A stretch of 64,000 bases of DNA from Lenzites betulinus (GCA_022264855.1 JABYQU010000036.1:186001-250000); one strand, 5' to 3'. Counted from the stretch's first letter, positions 43,811 to 56,629 are shown. Program-made: numbers and translations. Notes: generated by a model not told the origin, from the sequence alone.

Positions 43811-46011
43811 ATGAGGATACTATCATGGAATATTGTGAGCTTTCAAGAACCAACGTGGGGATGTACGAAGCTAATTTGCAAGACGTGAACTAGAATGGCA
43901 TCAGGACGCTGCCCAAATACTATCCGTGAGTTTGCGTGACTTCCACCCATGACAGAGCTGACTATTGCTCTCGTAGATGGAACTCCTTCAACTCGTGCGA
44001 GGGCATACTTGACGAACTGAAAGCGGACATAATCTGTTTCCAGGGTAGGTGGCCGCGTTGCACCTCAAGACAAGTATTGAGCGAGCTCATTTAGAGATGA
44101 AGTCTGCACGTGCAAACATTCCGCGCGACGTGGCGCTCCCGGGACACTATGACTCTTTCTTCTCCTTTCCTGTCAACAAGGGCGGGTACAGCGGCGTAGC
44201 TGTGTACACGGACTCGCGCACAGCTGCTCCTTTGAAGGCCGAAGAAGGGCTATCAGGCAATCTCCAGCCTCAGCCACCACTATCCCCAGAAGAGCGGGTA
44301 TCTCCATCTTACCCTTATCCTCACGACATTATTGCCTACCCTGATGAAGAGGGAGAAGTCCCTGCCACGTTTGACACTCTTGACGCTGAGGGACGCGGTT
44401 TGGTCGTCGACTTCGGGCTTTTCGTCCTTATAAACGTCTACTGCCCAAATGAAACGTCCGAGGCAAGATTATCGTTCAAGATGAACTACCACCTCATGCT
44501 CCAAGAACGCGTACGAAAGCTTACCGAAGAGGAGCATCGCGAGGTCATCGTCCTGGGCGATATCAACGTCTGCGCTGCTCCTTTGGACCACTGCGACGGG
44601 CACCTACCCAGTAACCAGGCCGCATTTTACGAACATCCTGCGCGCGCTTGGTTACATAGTTGGCTGAGCCCCAGAGGTCCAATGACTGATGTGATACGGA
44701 CATTCTGGCCTGAACGGAAAGGGCTTTATACATGTGAGCACGGTCAGTCGGGCGAGTTCTCCAGAGATAGCTAACTATCGTGTCTAAGGCTGGAATACGA
44801 AGATACAAGCGCGCGAGACAAATTACGGCACCCGCATTGACTACGTCCTCGTCACCAAAGGCTTGCTCCCTTGGATTCAGCACGGCGACATCCAGCCTTC
44901 TCTCAAGGGTTCCGACCACTGCCCTATATATGTAGACTTCCGTGACGAGATCACGCTGGAGTCTGGAGAAACGATCAAACTGCGCGATGCTATGAAACAG
45001 ACAGACCCTCCCCGAGAGCCTCCTAGGATCGCTGCGAAGTTTTGGGATGAGTTCTCGGGGAAGCAGACAGTCCTCTCCGCGTTCTTCGGCAAGCCCGGGT
45101 CGTCCAAGCCTATAACCGGCAGTAGCCAGTCTGCAATTCCTACCCCGCTCTCATCGCAGACCCCAGTGGAGACCTCTTCTGAAACTGCGAGGGTCGACTC
45201 TCCGACTCAGTCGACGGTAGCTACCGTCCCTGCCACCACTCAGGCAAAGCCGAAGCCCATACAGTCCTCCAAATCGGGCCCGGCTTCCACCGCGAACAAG
45301 AGAAAGCCACCAGATACGGCATCTAGCTCTTCGAAGAAGCGGAAGCAAGCCAAAGGCCAGGCGAGCATCGCGTCCTTCTTCTCCAAGCACGCGCCTGCCG
45401 CGTCAGCCTCTTCCTCGAAGGCCCGCGACGTCATCGAGATCGACGACGACGCACCCCCATCCACTTCTACGCCCCCCTCGGACATCCCCGACCTTCCAAT
45501 TTTGAGTCAAGCGGAGCAGGACCAGCTCGACGCAGACTACCGCCTCGCGTGCGCGCTCGCCGAGGCGGACGGCGCGGACCTCGACGGCGCCCCGACGCCC
45601 TCGCCCTCCACGCCCACGCCCACGTCCTCGCAGGACCCGACGCAGAAGAAGGCAGCGTGGTCCGAGCTCTTCGCACCCGTGCAGGCGCCGAAGTGCACTG
45701 TGCACGGCGAGCCGACGAAGATGTACACGGTGAGCAAGCAGGGGCCGAACAAGGGCAAGACATTTTTCATCTGCTCCAGGTGCGTGCAGCTTTTCTTCTG
45801 CCATGGTTTTGTATATGCGAGTGGTCGCTGATGAGTGTGTGTGCGCAGACCGGTTGGGCCGGGGTACGACAAGGGAAAGAGCGAGCGCCTGCGGGACGAG
45901 GTCGACCACCGGTACCGGTGTAACTACTTCAAGTGGACGAGCGACGTCAAGAGGGAGAGCCTGCGGGAGCGCGAGCGCGAGAGGACACGAACGAGATCGC
46001 AGGGCTCTTAA
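43811..46011 (+). CDS. APN2: AP endonuclease 2 (Apn2)
   Basis: Cleaves DNA at abasic sites and trims blocked 3' ends during base excision repair. Six exons join in frame. The exonuclease-endonuclease-phosphatase domain shows MRILSWNINGIRT, the metal ligand Glu in FQEMK, NVYCPNE, VIVLGDINVC, TRIDYVLV and the catalytic His in GSDHCPIYVDF. A disordered linker follows, with a PCNA-binding motif at QASIASFFSKH and a second similar site at KQTVLSAFFGK. The C-terminus carries a GRF zinc finger: CTVHGEP, FFICSRP, then YRCNYFKWTSD, with the Cys/His ligands and the aromatic pair that bind single-stranded DNA. This is the full Apn2 layout. Confidence 0.95.
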
Positions 46012-46314
46012 TCCATTTCCAGGTCTCGTTTTTCGTCTGCACTCTGGAGTCGGATCGCCATCATTTCTTCCCTGTAGATCACTGTAACATACCCATCGCA
46101 TCGCATTGCTTACACGTCTTGTCACCTGCTGTTCTTGTCGTCACGCCAGGGCTGAGAAGAGGGCGGCATAATCTGCTTGTATACACTGAAAAGGTACAGA
46201 TGAGGATAGCCTGCAGTCCGATACATACGACAGCAAAGGTACGCAGCGGCGTGAAAGTGGATAAACAGGGGGAAAGGACAACTAAGGAGAATGCGAGCTG
46301 GGAGAGTACAGGTA
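46012..46314. other. Convergent spacer, Apn2 / kinesin-14
   Basis: About 300 bases holding the two 3' UTRs. No other feature was recognised. Confidence 0.35.
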
Positions 46315-48990
46315 TTAGGTTTGCTTGGTTTGCTTCCGGGCAGTGCCAATCGTCGTATTGTTGACCTAGGAGTATATGTTAGAAGGCGCTCAAGAGTAGG
46401 CAATACACGGGGATATACCTTCGTTGCGAAGCGCAAGGAACACAGAGACTCGTTGAGGTGTGTCGCGAGTGGCGACAGGTTGAGGAACATGAGCGTCTTC
46501 GAGTTCCCGCTCAACGAGTTTTGCAGCAGATATGTGAGCTGTGATCAGACGATGCTTCAGTACCCATCTTATCAACGCGCATATATGCACACGTACCTTC
46601 GAGTTTCGGTACGGGATGTGTTTGTCGCCCTTGCCCTCACCCTTCTCGCCCAGCGCGGCGATCACGTCGCCCAGTGCACTTAAGCTCTTGTTGATGTTCT
46701 GCGTTTCCTTGAGACGGTCCTTATCGCTTCCCGCGCCACTCTTTTCGAGCCGCTCGCTACCCGCAAGATCGACCAGGTTCAGCGAGCCTTCGCAGGTTTC
46801 ACCCGTGAGTGTGTTCTCCCCGCGGATGCGCAGGGTGAAGACAGAGTGCGAACGCGAGGAGCGTTCGTTCATGAGCGTCGCCGCGACAGTTCGCCTTCCC
46901 TGTGCGAGCGCGAGCAGTGTGCGGACCTGAGTGGCGGAAGCCAGCGGGACGACGTTGACGTCGGTGACGGTGGTGCGGCCGCTCTTGGGGTCGTGCTTGA
47001 TCTCGTGCTTCTTCTTGTCGAACTCGCCCTTGCCCAGGAGGTCGTTGATCGTCTCGTTGTACTGCATTTCCAGGTTCGTCAGTTATTATACAAGGGAATG
47101 AGACGGGGGTGCGCAACATACGATTTCGAGGAATTGGCCCTCCATAGTATATTGCCAGCCCTTGCTCTTGAGCTCGTCCGCAACCCGGAAGACCTGCTCG
47201 ACAGCACGAGGGATCATACCGGCGGAGGTAGTACTCTATATGCGTGATCCGTGAGCAATTTTGGTAATCATAAGCCGGAATAACACGTACGGAGCCGCCT
47301 TCCATCGTGAATGACTTGCCAGAACCAGTTTGCCCATAAGCAAACACGCAGACGTTGTACCCGTCGGTGCAACTCTGCGCAAGTTGTGAGATCTCCTCAA
47401 ATACTTCCGCCTGACTAGAATGAGGCTCAAAGACCTAGTTGGAGGGTGAGCAATGGCAGAAGGGAAAGCGTATAACTTTCGCGCACCCTATCGAATGTGA
47501 ATTGCCACTCATCCTTGCGTTCTTGACCAGTGGCGCTCTGGTTAGACGAGCTGAGTTTGATCTCCTTGTGGTCCATTTTATCCGGGAAAGCCAGCCGCGC
47601 CATCGACTCCTCACGCAGTCGTGCCTCCTCCTCGGGATCCGGACTTCCCGTGCCATCTGTGATCGCGCCCACTGAGCTCCCGGAGAGGTGCAGCGTTGAC
47701 GACACAAGGTCGGAGCGGAGCACTGGGCGGACGCGCACGAACACCCTGATGTTGCCCTTGAGTTCCTGGACCATGTTGTGCAACTTGCGGCGTATACTCT
47801 CGCCTTCCCGCGCCTCCTGTTCTAGCTCGACGACACGTTTCTGCGCACGCTCAAGCTGAAGCGCAAGCTCGGCTTTTGAGCCGCTTGTCCGGTCGAACTC
47901 AACCTGCACCGCCGCCTTCTCTGCCTGGAGCGCACCGAGCTGTGCGGTGAGACCGACTTGTGCGGTGGCCTGTTGCGTGATGGTCGCCTTCAGGCCCTTG
48001 ACTGTCTCGCGCTCGCGCTCAAGGTCGGATTGGTACATGCGGAGGTCTTCATTGAGCTCGCGCAGTTCACGGTCTTTCCGGCGCAGGTCCGCCTGAAGCT
48101 CGGAAATCTCCCGCTCATGTCGTTGCCGGAGGCTGCTGAGCTCGTCGGAGGCGATGAATAGTTCTTGCCGCTGCGCGAGCTCCTGTGTCTTTGCGTTTGT
48201 GAGTTCGCGCGAGAGCGCCTCGTGCGAGGCCTGGAGGTCAGAGCGTTTCGCGCGTTCTTGCGCAAGTTCGGCGTCGAGACGGGCCGCGTTAGCGGCGATT
48301 CCGGATATCTGTTGCTGGATAGTATCGAAGCGTTCATCGGTGGCTGCGGTTGTTCCCGGGCGAGTCCTGTGGTCAAAAGGTGAGAATACGTTGGAGATAT
48401 CTCGCGTGTGCTGAAACAATATCAAACAACAGAAAAGATTAAAGTTGTCACAGAATGTCTCCCTTTGCGCTTCCGGAGACACCTCTCTCGTAATTGTATA
48501 TCATCATCTACCACCACCATAGGTGCCATCCACAACGAAATCAAGCCACTCACGTATTACTTGCGACTCTCGACGTCGGCCGCGCGGGCGGCCTAATTGG
48601 TGCGGTCTTCGGAGGCGCACTTGTCGCCCGCACCGTCCTCCTCACAGCCCCAGTCGACGTCGATGTTGAGAGTGTGGGAGCGCGAGGCTTCGTCAGCGGA
48701 GGCGGACCCCGGCCCAGCTTGCTTGCCATCGGAACCCCATTCGTGTTCACATTCGGTGCGGCCTTGGATGGACGCAGTGGCTGGTTCGTGTCCGCCTCTG
48801 CGATGGCAGGCAGTTTGCGCGGTTGTTCAAGCCCGATGTTCTCTTGTGTTGCAGCCTTGCGTTTGAGGGTGTTCGTAGTCGATGGCCGGGTAGACGAGGA
48901 GGCCATTGAGGGACCTGCCATCGTGGTTGTCGTAGAGAAGAGATGTGGTCTGTCGGGAGAAGAAGAGCGCAACCGTGGGAGACGGGACAT
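46315..48990 (-). CDS. Kinesin-14 (C-terminal motor, Kar3/Klp2 type)
   Basis: Minus-end-directed microtubule motor for spindle and nuclear fusion. Seven exons join in frame. The N-terminal ~145 residues are basic and Ser/Pro-rich (microtubule-binding tail). A long coiled coil follows (from [20 protein letters not shown] to [16 protein letters not shown] [19 protein letters not shown]), leading directly into the motor with the kinesin-14 neck [14 protein letters not shown]. Motor signatures are GQTGSGKS (P-loop), NERSSRSH (switch I), [10 protein letters not shown] (switch II) and [17 protein letters not shown]. The protein ends shortly after [13 protein letters not shown], confirming a C-terminal motor. 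All nucleotide-binding residues are intact. Confidence 0.94.
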
Positions 48991-50305
48991 GGCCGTCGGG
49001 TAGCGAGCGTGCAGACGCCCGTAGACGCGTCTTCCGTTTCAAACCACCGTTTAGGCGCGCACGGCGACGCGTTTGTCATGTGACCGTGCAGTTCCGGGGC
49101 GCTTAAAGCCATGCGAAGCTCCATCCTCGACTTAGATCATCTACATATGTCCATACGGTTCTCCCAGTGTTCTCCCCTGTTCTCCCCCGCTGCTCAGTGA
49201 TGCATTAATCGCATCCGATGGTAACTCTCGTCAATTGATAGTGACCTTAAGCTTAAGAGGCTAGAGCTGCTGCTGCTGTTGCGCAGAAGGGGCGATGTAC
49301 TCCTTATCACGCGGTACGTCGATCTACATCTCATCACCCATGCCTGACCCATACCAATAGCATGACTGCACTGCATGACTTATGTAGTATGGCTGCTCGG
49401 GGTTTACACCTATAGATCTATCCCGCGGCATCATTCCCCAGGCACTGTCGTTTCATACTACGATACCTCCGTTCGCTCCTCAGATGGCAACAACCTAAAG
49501 ATTGCAGAGGTATGATTGTGGCGTTGGCGGCCACTTGCCTCCAGTTGCCTCCAGACTCCAGTTGCGCTGCATCATGAGTGCGAGCGCTATCTGAGTCGGA
49601 CGCAAGCTCAGCTGGGTCGGGGTAGCCGATGTCGAGGCGCGGACGCGAACCGGCGGCGGCTGGGGCAACACACATCGCAAGTCCTACAGCAGTATTGCCG
49701 GCTTCGTTCGGCACCGAGCGGCCATCCAATCTTTCATCGACCCTCGCGCTCCGTCAACCGTGTCTTCATCGCGTTTTAGCGTGGCTACTGCCTCAAACGC
49801 GCGCCCAGGTCTAGGCGACGGCGGCCGGAAGCGCGTAGGATAACAAGGGAACTCTGCTCTGCGGAGCACACGCTACTTCCACATCGCCGATTCTGCCAGG
49901 TCCTCGAAGCTTCAAAATGCCCACATTAGGGTTCGCCGCCCTGATGCAACATTATTTCTCTCAGGCGCCGGCGGCCTATGATGTTCAGTGACGGGCGGCA
50001 CACTCTACGCAACTAACCAGGTCCGATCCTCCGCGCCCTCAGAAGTAGCGCACAGCATACGGCCGCCGCAGAACGCACGACGCAGCAGCGACGTGTGGAT
50101 ATGCGAGACACATGTGATGAGAACGTATCCCTGGGATGAGCAAGCGAGCGGGGCCCGAGGTATGTCAGGCGCCGGTGGTTCCTCCTCGTGCCCGGACCAG
50201 CGGTGAACCTCGAAACGCTTAGGTACTGACACTGCCAGACGGCGTTGAATAAGCGCCATGATACGCCGCGAGCTACCGCTGAGCGCAAGTCCCCTGGCCC
50301 TGAGG
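48991..50305. other. Long divergent intergenic region, kinesin-14 / homogentisate dioxygenase
   Basis: About 1.3 kb. No supported exon or RNA gene was found. Open frames around 49420-49730 lack convincing composition. The sequence near the dioxygenase contains its TATA box. Confidence 0.35.
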
Positions 50306-50312
50306 TATAAAA
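50306..50312 (+). promoter_or_regulatory. TATA box of homogentisate dioxygenase
   Basis: TATAAAA lies 77 bases before the ATG at 50383, followed by a C/A-rich leader (CCACCATCTCCCCAACCC). The expected transcription start is around 50335. Position and match are both good; a TATA promoter suits an inducible catabolic gene. Confidence 0.6.
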
Positions 50313-50382
50313 CCCCAACGAAACCCCTCCTGAACAACACCGCACTTTGCCCACCATCTCCCCAACCCTACAAACACCAACC

Positions 50383-52616
50383 ATGAGCGTAAACCCTAAT
50401 GTACGGCTTTTATTCCAACCTTAGGGACCCCCGACTTACACAATGCAGGCTACTCCTCTCCTCGGCGCGACCGCGCAAACCGGGTACTCTGTCCCGCCCA
50501 AGGAAGGTGACCCATACAGGTATCAAGTCGGCTTCGGCAACCGCTTTACCTCGGAAGCGCTGTGAGTGCTATTGGAGTCGGCACGCCTGACAGACACTTA
50601 GACAAGTACAGCCCCAATACCCTGCCCGTTGGGCAAAACATGCCGCAGAAGATGAAATACGACCTGTACATCGAGGGTGTAAGTGTATATCCCCGTGGTA
50701 TCGGACGCGCAGTAACCGGTTTCGATAGATCAACGGCACCCCTTTCGTCACACCGCGGAGAGATAACCAATCTACGTAAGTCCCCGGGCGACAGTAAACA
50801 CGTGCGGGCGGTGATGTAACCTCAACATTCTCAGATGGCTCTACCGTGTGCGCCCTTCCGTTGCCCACCAAGGGTTCACGAGGCTCCCCGACAATCCCAA
50901 TGTATGTCATATAACGATATTCTCGAGCGACCTCGTCCTTACCTCCACGCCCAGCTCGAAGCGTGCTTCTTCCCGTTGAATCCTAAAGTCCACTTCAGCC
51001 CTACGCAACTGGCATGGCACCCGATCGATATTCCCACAGACGTCAAGACAGACTTCGTCGCTGGCCTGAAGACTCTCGCCGGTAACGGAGACCCGACCCT
51101 CCGCGAGGGCCTCGCAGTACATGTGTACACTGCAAACCACTCCATGAGCAACAACGCATTCTGCAACAATGACGGCGATTTCTTGATACTGCCGCAACAG
51201 GGGCGTCTTGACATCCAAACGGAGGTTGGAAAGTGAGTGATGGTGATAGGGACGTCGTGCGCGCCCACGAGGATCTGACACCGGTTCAGGATGATGGTGC
51301 GCCCCGGCGAACTCGTGGTCATTCCTCGCGGTATGAAGTACAAGGTGACGTACAGTGCACCTCGCTCTTGTTTAGGCCCCTGTCTCACAGAGCGTCTGGC
51401 AGGTCGGACTTCCCGATGGGCCTTCGCGCGGCTGTGAGTGCACTTCTGAGCATATCCCTTACAACGGCATGCTCACGTACATCCTCAGACATTCTCGAGA
51501 TCTTCGGGTCCCACTATGAACTTCCAGACCTAGGCCCATTGGGCAGCCATGGCCTCGCCAACACCCGGGACTTCGAGTACCCGGTCGCGAGTTTCGACAT
51601 CGACAATTCCCCATGGGAAAGTAAGTCACGGAAGCGGAGTTCTCTCGCATATGCGGTCGCTGACCATCCGCAGTCACATACAAGGTTGGTGGCCAGCTCT
51701 TCGCGTGCCACCAGGATCACACCCCGTTCGACGTCGTCGCGTGGTCCGGCAAGTAAGTGACAACCCGAACGACCCTTCACACGAGCACTCCTGACATGGG
51801 GATCGCTGGGCTGTGTAGCTACGTGCCGTACAAGTACGCGATGGAGAAGTTCACATTCGTGGGGAGCATATCCCAGGATCACATCGACCCCTCCATCTTC
51901 ACTGTGCTCACCGCGAAGTCAAAGACGGCTGGGGCGCCGCTTATCGACTTTGCGATTTTCAGCGAACGTTGGGACGTCGCGTCGCATACCTTCCGCCCGC
52001 CTGTACGTGCCATATCCATTACGATACCTTGTAGCGCGTATATGAGGCTGACGGGGACACGGTGTGATAGTACTACCACCGCAACTGCGCCACCGAGATG
52101 ATGGGGCTCATCTACGGCGAGTACGGCGGCCGGAGCGATGGGTTTGTGCCCGGCGCCTTCAGTTACGAGAACGGCTTCTGCCCGCACGGCGGTGAGTACC
52201 GACCTTGCATCCTCTGCTTGGATCATAACCATAACCACCGCGGCAGTCTCCTACGATCAGTTCAAAAACGCGACCGAGGCGGAGCTTAAGCCTATGAAGA
52301 TCCACCAGGGTACTCTTGGTACGTCTCCTTTCCTACCCCAGAGCGTACGAGTTTCTGATGGGATCGCAGCGTTCATGTTCGAGTCGAGCATGCAAGTCCT
52401 CGTGACGGACTATGCGATGACAGGCAGCGGGAAGCTCCACGGTACGCGCCATTGTGCTAACATGCAATCATCTATGAGTGAAACTCATCGCACATCCCCA
52501 CAGAGCACGAGCCGAAGATGTGGGACAACCTGAAGGGCCAGCTCGTCAACCATCTCGACCAGATCGAGGTGGACCTGAAGGCGGCAGGACTCCCGTCGCT
52601 GAGCGACAATGCGTGA
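50383..52616 (+). CDS. hmgA: Homogentisate 1,2-dioxygenase
   Basis: Opens the ring of homogentisate to maleylacetoacetate in Phe/Tyr breakdown, using Fe(II). Fifteen exons join in frame. Conserved parts in order: YQVGFGNRFTSEALPNTLPV, MKYDLYIEGINGTPFVTPR, WLYRVRPSVAHQGF, AWHPIDIPTD, NNAFCNNDGDFLILPQQGRL, FGSHYELPDLGPLGSHGLAN, DHIDPSIFTVLTAKSK. Iron ligands are in YYHRNCATEMMGLIYGEYGG (His and Glu) and FCPHGVSY (His). The first exon is a 6-nt micro-exon (50383-50388, Met-Ser) spliced to 50449. Translation could instead start at the ATG at 50444, just before the splice acceptor, which is in frame (Met-Gln). No other tyrosine-degradation gene is adjacent. Confidence 0.95.
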
Positions 52617-53010
52617 GATTTCTTTGGCCCGACTCGTGTTGTAATAAGTAGATTTTCTATGTACCTATGGCTCTGTATTCCCTCCCTAGACCTTGTGCAA
52701 GGATTTCACTTTGATGTTCCTCAAACGGCCTTGTTCATCCACCGATTCGATGGCGCAACCGTCGTCGGACTACACGCTCGCTTAGTTGGTTGGGGTCGGT
52801 GAGTACTCGCGGTGATGTCATGTACTCTGCGGGCGCTACACAAACTTGTCCTGATACAAACGCAGCGAATACTGGACAACTGCGATTGGCACAGTCCAGA
52901 GGCATGTATCAGATGTATAACGGCCTTAGGGCTTTGATCGCTGAGAGAATAGTTCGAGGCCGACCTGCGTACTGCTCTCCGTATACGTATCCCTTCGCTA
53001 AGCTTCGTAT
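52617..53010. other. Convergent spacer, dioxygenase / COQ6
   Basis: Holds the 3' UTRs of the two converging genes. No further feature was recognised. Confidence 0.35.
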
Positions 53011-54981
53011 TCACCGCCGCTGGGAGTCGGCCATGAGCTGCAGCAGCCGCTGTACTCCTGAACCCGCAAGATTAGCCGCACCCTCGGTGAGCGTCCGGAT
53101 GCCGCTAACGCTACGAGCCAGACTCTCCAGTCCTGACGCCGCGAGGTTCGCACCGACCTGCGAGCCCGAAAGGCGGGATCGACTGCCTGCCGATAGCATC
53201 ATCGCCGCTTTCACCGAGTCCAGCTCATTCAGCACCTCTACACCGACAGACCGCGCCCATACGACCGGTTCTGAGGTCGCTGCGTACAGTTTGTGCAGCT
53301 TGTCGCATGCGGCCATGACCTTGTGATTCTCGAAATAGCGCTCCCGAGCATACGGGAGCAGTGCGGTCCGTGAGCCTGTTCATAGGATGGTACATGAGCG
53401 GCCGAGCGTGTGGAAAGCGGAAGTGCGAATCACCAATGTCAGCACCCGTCAGTAGGGCTTGTTGTATGCACCCGAAGAGCGCCTGCACGTCGCCCAGACC
53501 CATGTTCAGGCCCTGGCCGGCAAGCGGGTGGATTGTGTGCGCCGCGTCGCCTACAAGCACGGTGCGTGCCCCTGCCCCATCCCCGATGTATTCGTCCGCG
53601 TGATTAAAGCGTAGAGGGAAAGAGGCGGCTGTGCCAGGCTGGATAGATGTGACCAGAGGCGGGAGTGTGTCGGCGTCCGCGGGCGGCACACCGGTTGCGT
53701 CTGCCGACAGGGAATATGCCGAACGAGAGTCGATGCTATGTGAACGTTCTCTCCAGGCAATTTCCTGTTGAAGCTGTTGCGGGCTCAGAGGCGCACCCGA
53801 GTTCGCCGCATCAACGATGATCTCGTGAAGATACCGCAGCGACACGTCTGGCAGACGAAACGCGGCATTGATCATGCCGGTCAGGACGGCTGGATCCGAA
53901 GATAACAGGGCTTCCGCTACATGCGGCTTGGTGGACCAAACCATCGAGGAGGCTATGGGCGACAAAGGGAGGAAAGCTATCGGACCAGTGGGGAGGAATC
54001 GTTGGTAGGCAACTGTGTTGGGGGCCTGGAACATAGTTCGGGGAGCATGGACGAGAGTGGCCACAATAGCTGTGGTATCATACGCCCACCCGTACGACTG
54101 GATATCGGCATATGTCCGTACGGGTGAATTGAAGCCGTCCGCGCCAACCTGTACTACTGTCAGCGGTCGTAGTAGAGTATATGTGATGAGGAAACTGACC
54201 AATAACCTCGCTCGAAGAACCCGGCCGTCAGATAGGTGAACGAGGGGCCATCCGCCGCCCTCACGTTGCTCCCTTTGGATAGATTGCACCTTGACTTTGT
54301 CAAGGACCTCTACGGCGGAGACGTCACGTAATTGCCGCAGCAGCGCGCGTTGGAGATTGAGGTTCTCTGTCAATCTTGCCATTTGTGAAAGCCTTCCGGA
54401 GCCAGGCATGCCCCATGCGCCATCATCCTTTGTTGAGAACGTAATGCGTGCATCTGACAGGCCATCCCAGATCTACCACTCGTTGAGCGTCAAGTGCGAG
54501 GGGCGGCCGGAGCAGGTTACTGACTTGCATCTCTTCTATTGGGCACGTCCGGCTCTCATCAACATGCGCCCATGCTCCAATCTCTTGCGCCTCCCACAAT
54601 GAGCATGAATTCGCACTGGAGGTGGTAACCCTCCACTCACCTTGTAGAAAGCTCTGTGACGCGTTTGTGATGGAGCTAACACGGTTCGAAAAGGCATCCG
54701 CTGGCGGCGCCCACTGGCTCACTTTTCCCAAGTCACCGGCTTCAACGAGGACAACCTTGAGCGCATCTCTTGTCGAGACTTTAGAGCCTGCACTAAATGA
54801 GATGCATGTCATAATTGCGGCAGCGATACATACTCAGCGCGCTCGCCAGAGCTAATCCTGCAGGCCCGCCACCCACGATGACTACGTCGCTTTCTTGATT
54901 CACAGCCGTAGACAAAGAACATCTTCCAGTACAAGTAGGATAGGCACGCTTCACATTTCGACGGAGTACGTTGGCAAGCAT
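53011..54981 (-). CDS. COQ6: Ubiquinone biosynthesis monooxygenase COQ6
   Basis: Mitochondrial FAD-dependent hydroxylase that adds the ring C5 hydroxyl in coenzyme Q synthesis. Six exons join in frame. A basic presequence (MLANVLRRNVKRAYPTCTGR) is followed by the FAD dinucleotide motif DVVIVGGGPAGLALASALS. The DG motif VGADGFNSPVR and the GD motif VLVGDAAHTIHPLAGQGLNM complete the group A flavoprotein monooxygenase signature. DNRVSSI-like AFSNRVSSITNASQSF is the usual COQ6 motif. The C-terminus (LPYARERYFENHKVM onward) is typical, with an Ala/Ser-rich end. The gene converges with the homogentisate dioxygenase. Confidence 0.93.
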
Positions 54982-56550
54982 GGTAGTAATCAAGCTCAAG
55001 GAGGTTGTCTACAGTAACTAGTGGTAGCGCCATGCTCAATGAGCGTCTACGAGCATGCGTTCGGCCAAACCCGAATAGGCATGCGTTGTGTTCGTAACGC
55101 CACTGGCAATTTTATGCTGCAGCCCTTCAAGTTGTGCAACGGCTTCCATCTTCCGGGTCACTCACTCTCTGTGTCATGCACTCTTGCCAATTCAAGAAAT
55201 ATCTGCGACGTATATTTAGAGATTATGTGTGAACTTGTGAGCGACATTGCACTACTCAGCGGCTCCTGCCAGGGGCCATGCCCGTACTGCATAGTACACG
55301 GATCGGAGGCAGCTGAGATCGAGATGTCAAGCGGCCCAAAAATGTTCAAATTGCTTGCTTAGTTCGACTTTCACACTAAAAACCTGTGTTCGGGATCTGG
55401 GGTCTACCGCTGCAGCACAGGGCCGTGAGCCAGACACAGATTAATCGAGGCCCGGGGGTTACCCCGCCAGGATGTTATCGTGAGTCTCGCTGCCAATTGA
55501 TGCGATGTAGCACGTACTTATACTCTTCTTGTATTACAGTAGCCTTGCAACAAGGCGTTTTTTGTTGTCTTCATGGGCACAATTCGGCCGCAAATGGTCG
55601 TTGTTGTTCGCAATTTAGCGCTCGAGAATACTGCTGTTGCTAATTCTGAGAGATCTGCACACGTACACAAAGTGTGGACACCAGCCTTTTCAACTCGATA
55701 TGCACACTGATACATGTAGAATATAGCTCCACTGTGGACTGATCGAGCAACTCCCGCGCGTTTGTACAGCAAGCGACAAGCCAGCATTCACAACACGGAA
55801 TACATTACCATAGTAGCGCTTGACGACTGTCATACGTACCCGTTAACAAGGACAAGAACAAGGACAAGGCTATCAACGCACCTTATTCTGCCGGATAGTC
55901 AGGTATAACGGTATGTCTCCCGGACGGAACCTGTTCAACGGCTGACCTCACGTTTCTATTGTGATAATTGGACAATGTACTATCAAGACCCACACCCAGG
56001 TTGGCATACTAGTTGTTGCCCATGGTCGCAAGCTTCCCCGCTCAAAATTACGGCGTGAACTCAAAAATATCCCGCTGTTGCAAACAACCCGTAACAAATC
56101 CTTATCCCGTCAACTGGGGTCTTCTGCGGGATCCGGTGAGTGAATGGTGTCACTGCAGCACGGATCCAGGGGTCTGGCTTCTAGTCGGATAATGGCAACA
56201 CGTTGACAATTGCTATGCACGTCTAGGCCAACAGCCATGATGCCCAGCGCGGCGGACACCACTGCTACCGATTTTTCGATGGAACCAAGTATCACACTCT
56301 CTAGATGCTGCGGGAAGCCGCACGGCGATCGTTACTCACACCTCCCGGAGATCTGCGGTTTTTTTTTTCCATTTCTAGCATTACACGGATGCGAATTCCC
56401 TCGTGGACGCCATGGGCGGTGGCCAAGGGGGTAGATAGTGACTCGGCTCTCGTCCATGGCAGTACGCACGACAGGAGCAGACGGGGGCACGAGGCTCGAA
56501 CAGTACAGCATCTAAATGGATCATGGCTGGGAAATCCACAGGCGTAGCGA
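54982..56550. other. Long gene-free stretch
   Basis: About 1.6 kb between COQ6 (-) and the orphan gene (+), so both promoters lie here. No exon chain or RNA gene could be supported. It contains a small direct repeat at 55845-55868 and a run of ten T near 56350. Confidence 0.35.
55845..55868 (+). repeat. Two perfect 12-bp direct repeats
   Basis: AACAAGGACAAG occurs twice in a row without mismatch, followed by GCTATC. It is non-coding as far as can be seen and too short to name. Confidence 0.6.
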
Positions 56551-56557
56551 TATAAAA
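56551..56557 (+). promoter_or_regulatory. TATA box of the orphan gene
   Basis: TATAAAA lies 79 bases before the ATG at 56630, with a C/T-rich leader in between. Spacing matches that of the homogentisate dioxygenase promoter. This supports the orphan gene being expressed and regulated. Confidence 0.5.
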
Positions 56558-56629
56558 GAGAGGACGCCACATCCATAAGGAGGCATCCTTGTTTCATACC
56601 CCACCGCTGTCTTACAACACGCCGCGCCC

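Noticed and set aside
48550..49003. Plus-strand frame over the kinesin N-terminus
   Set aside because: Antisense of the kinesin-14 first exon; no motif and no splice support.
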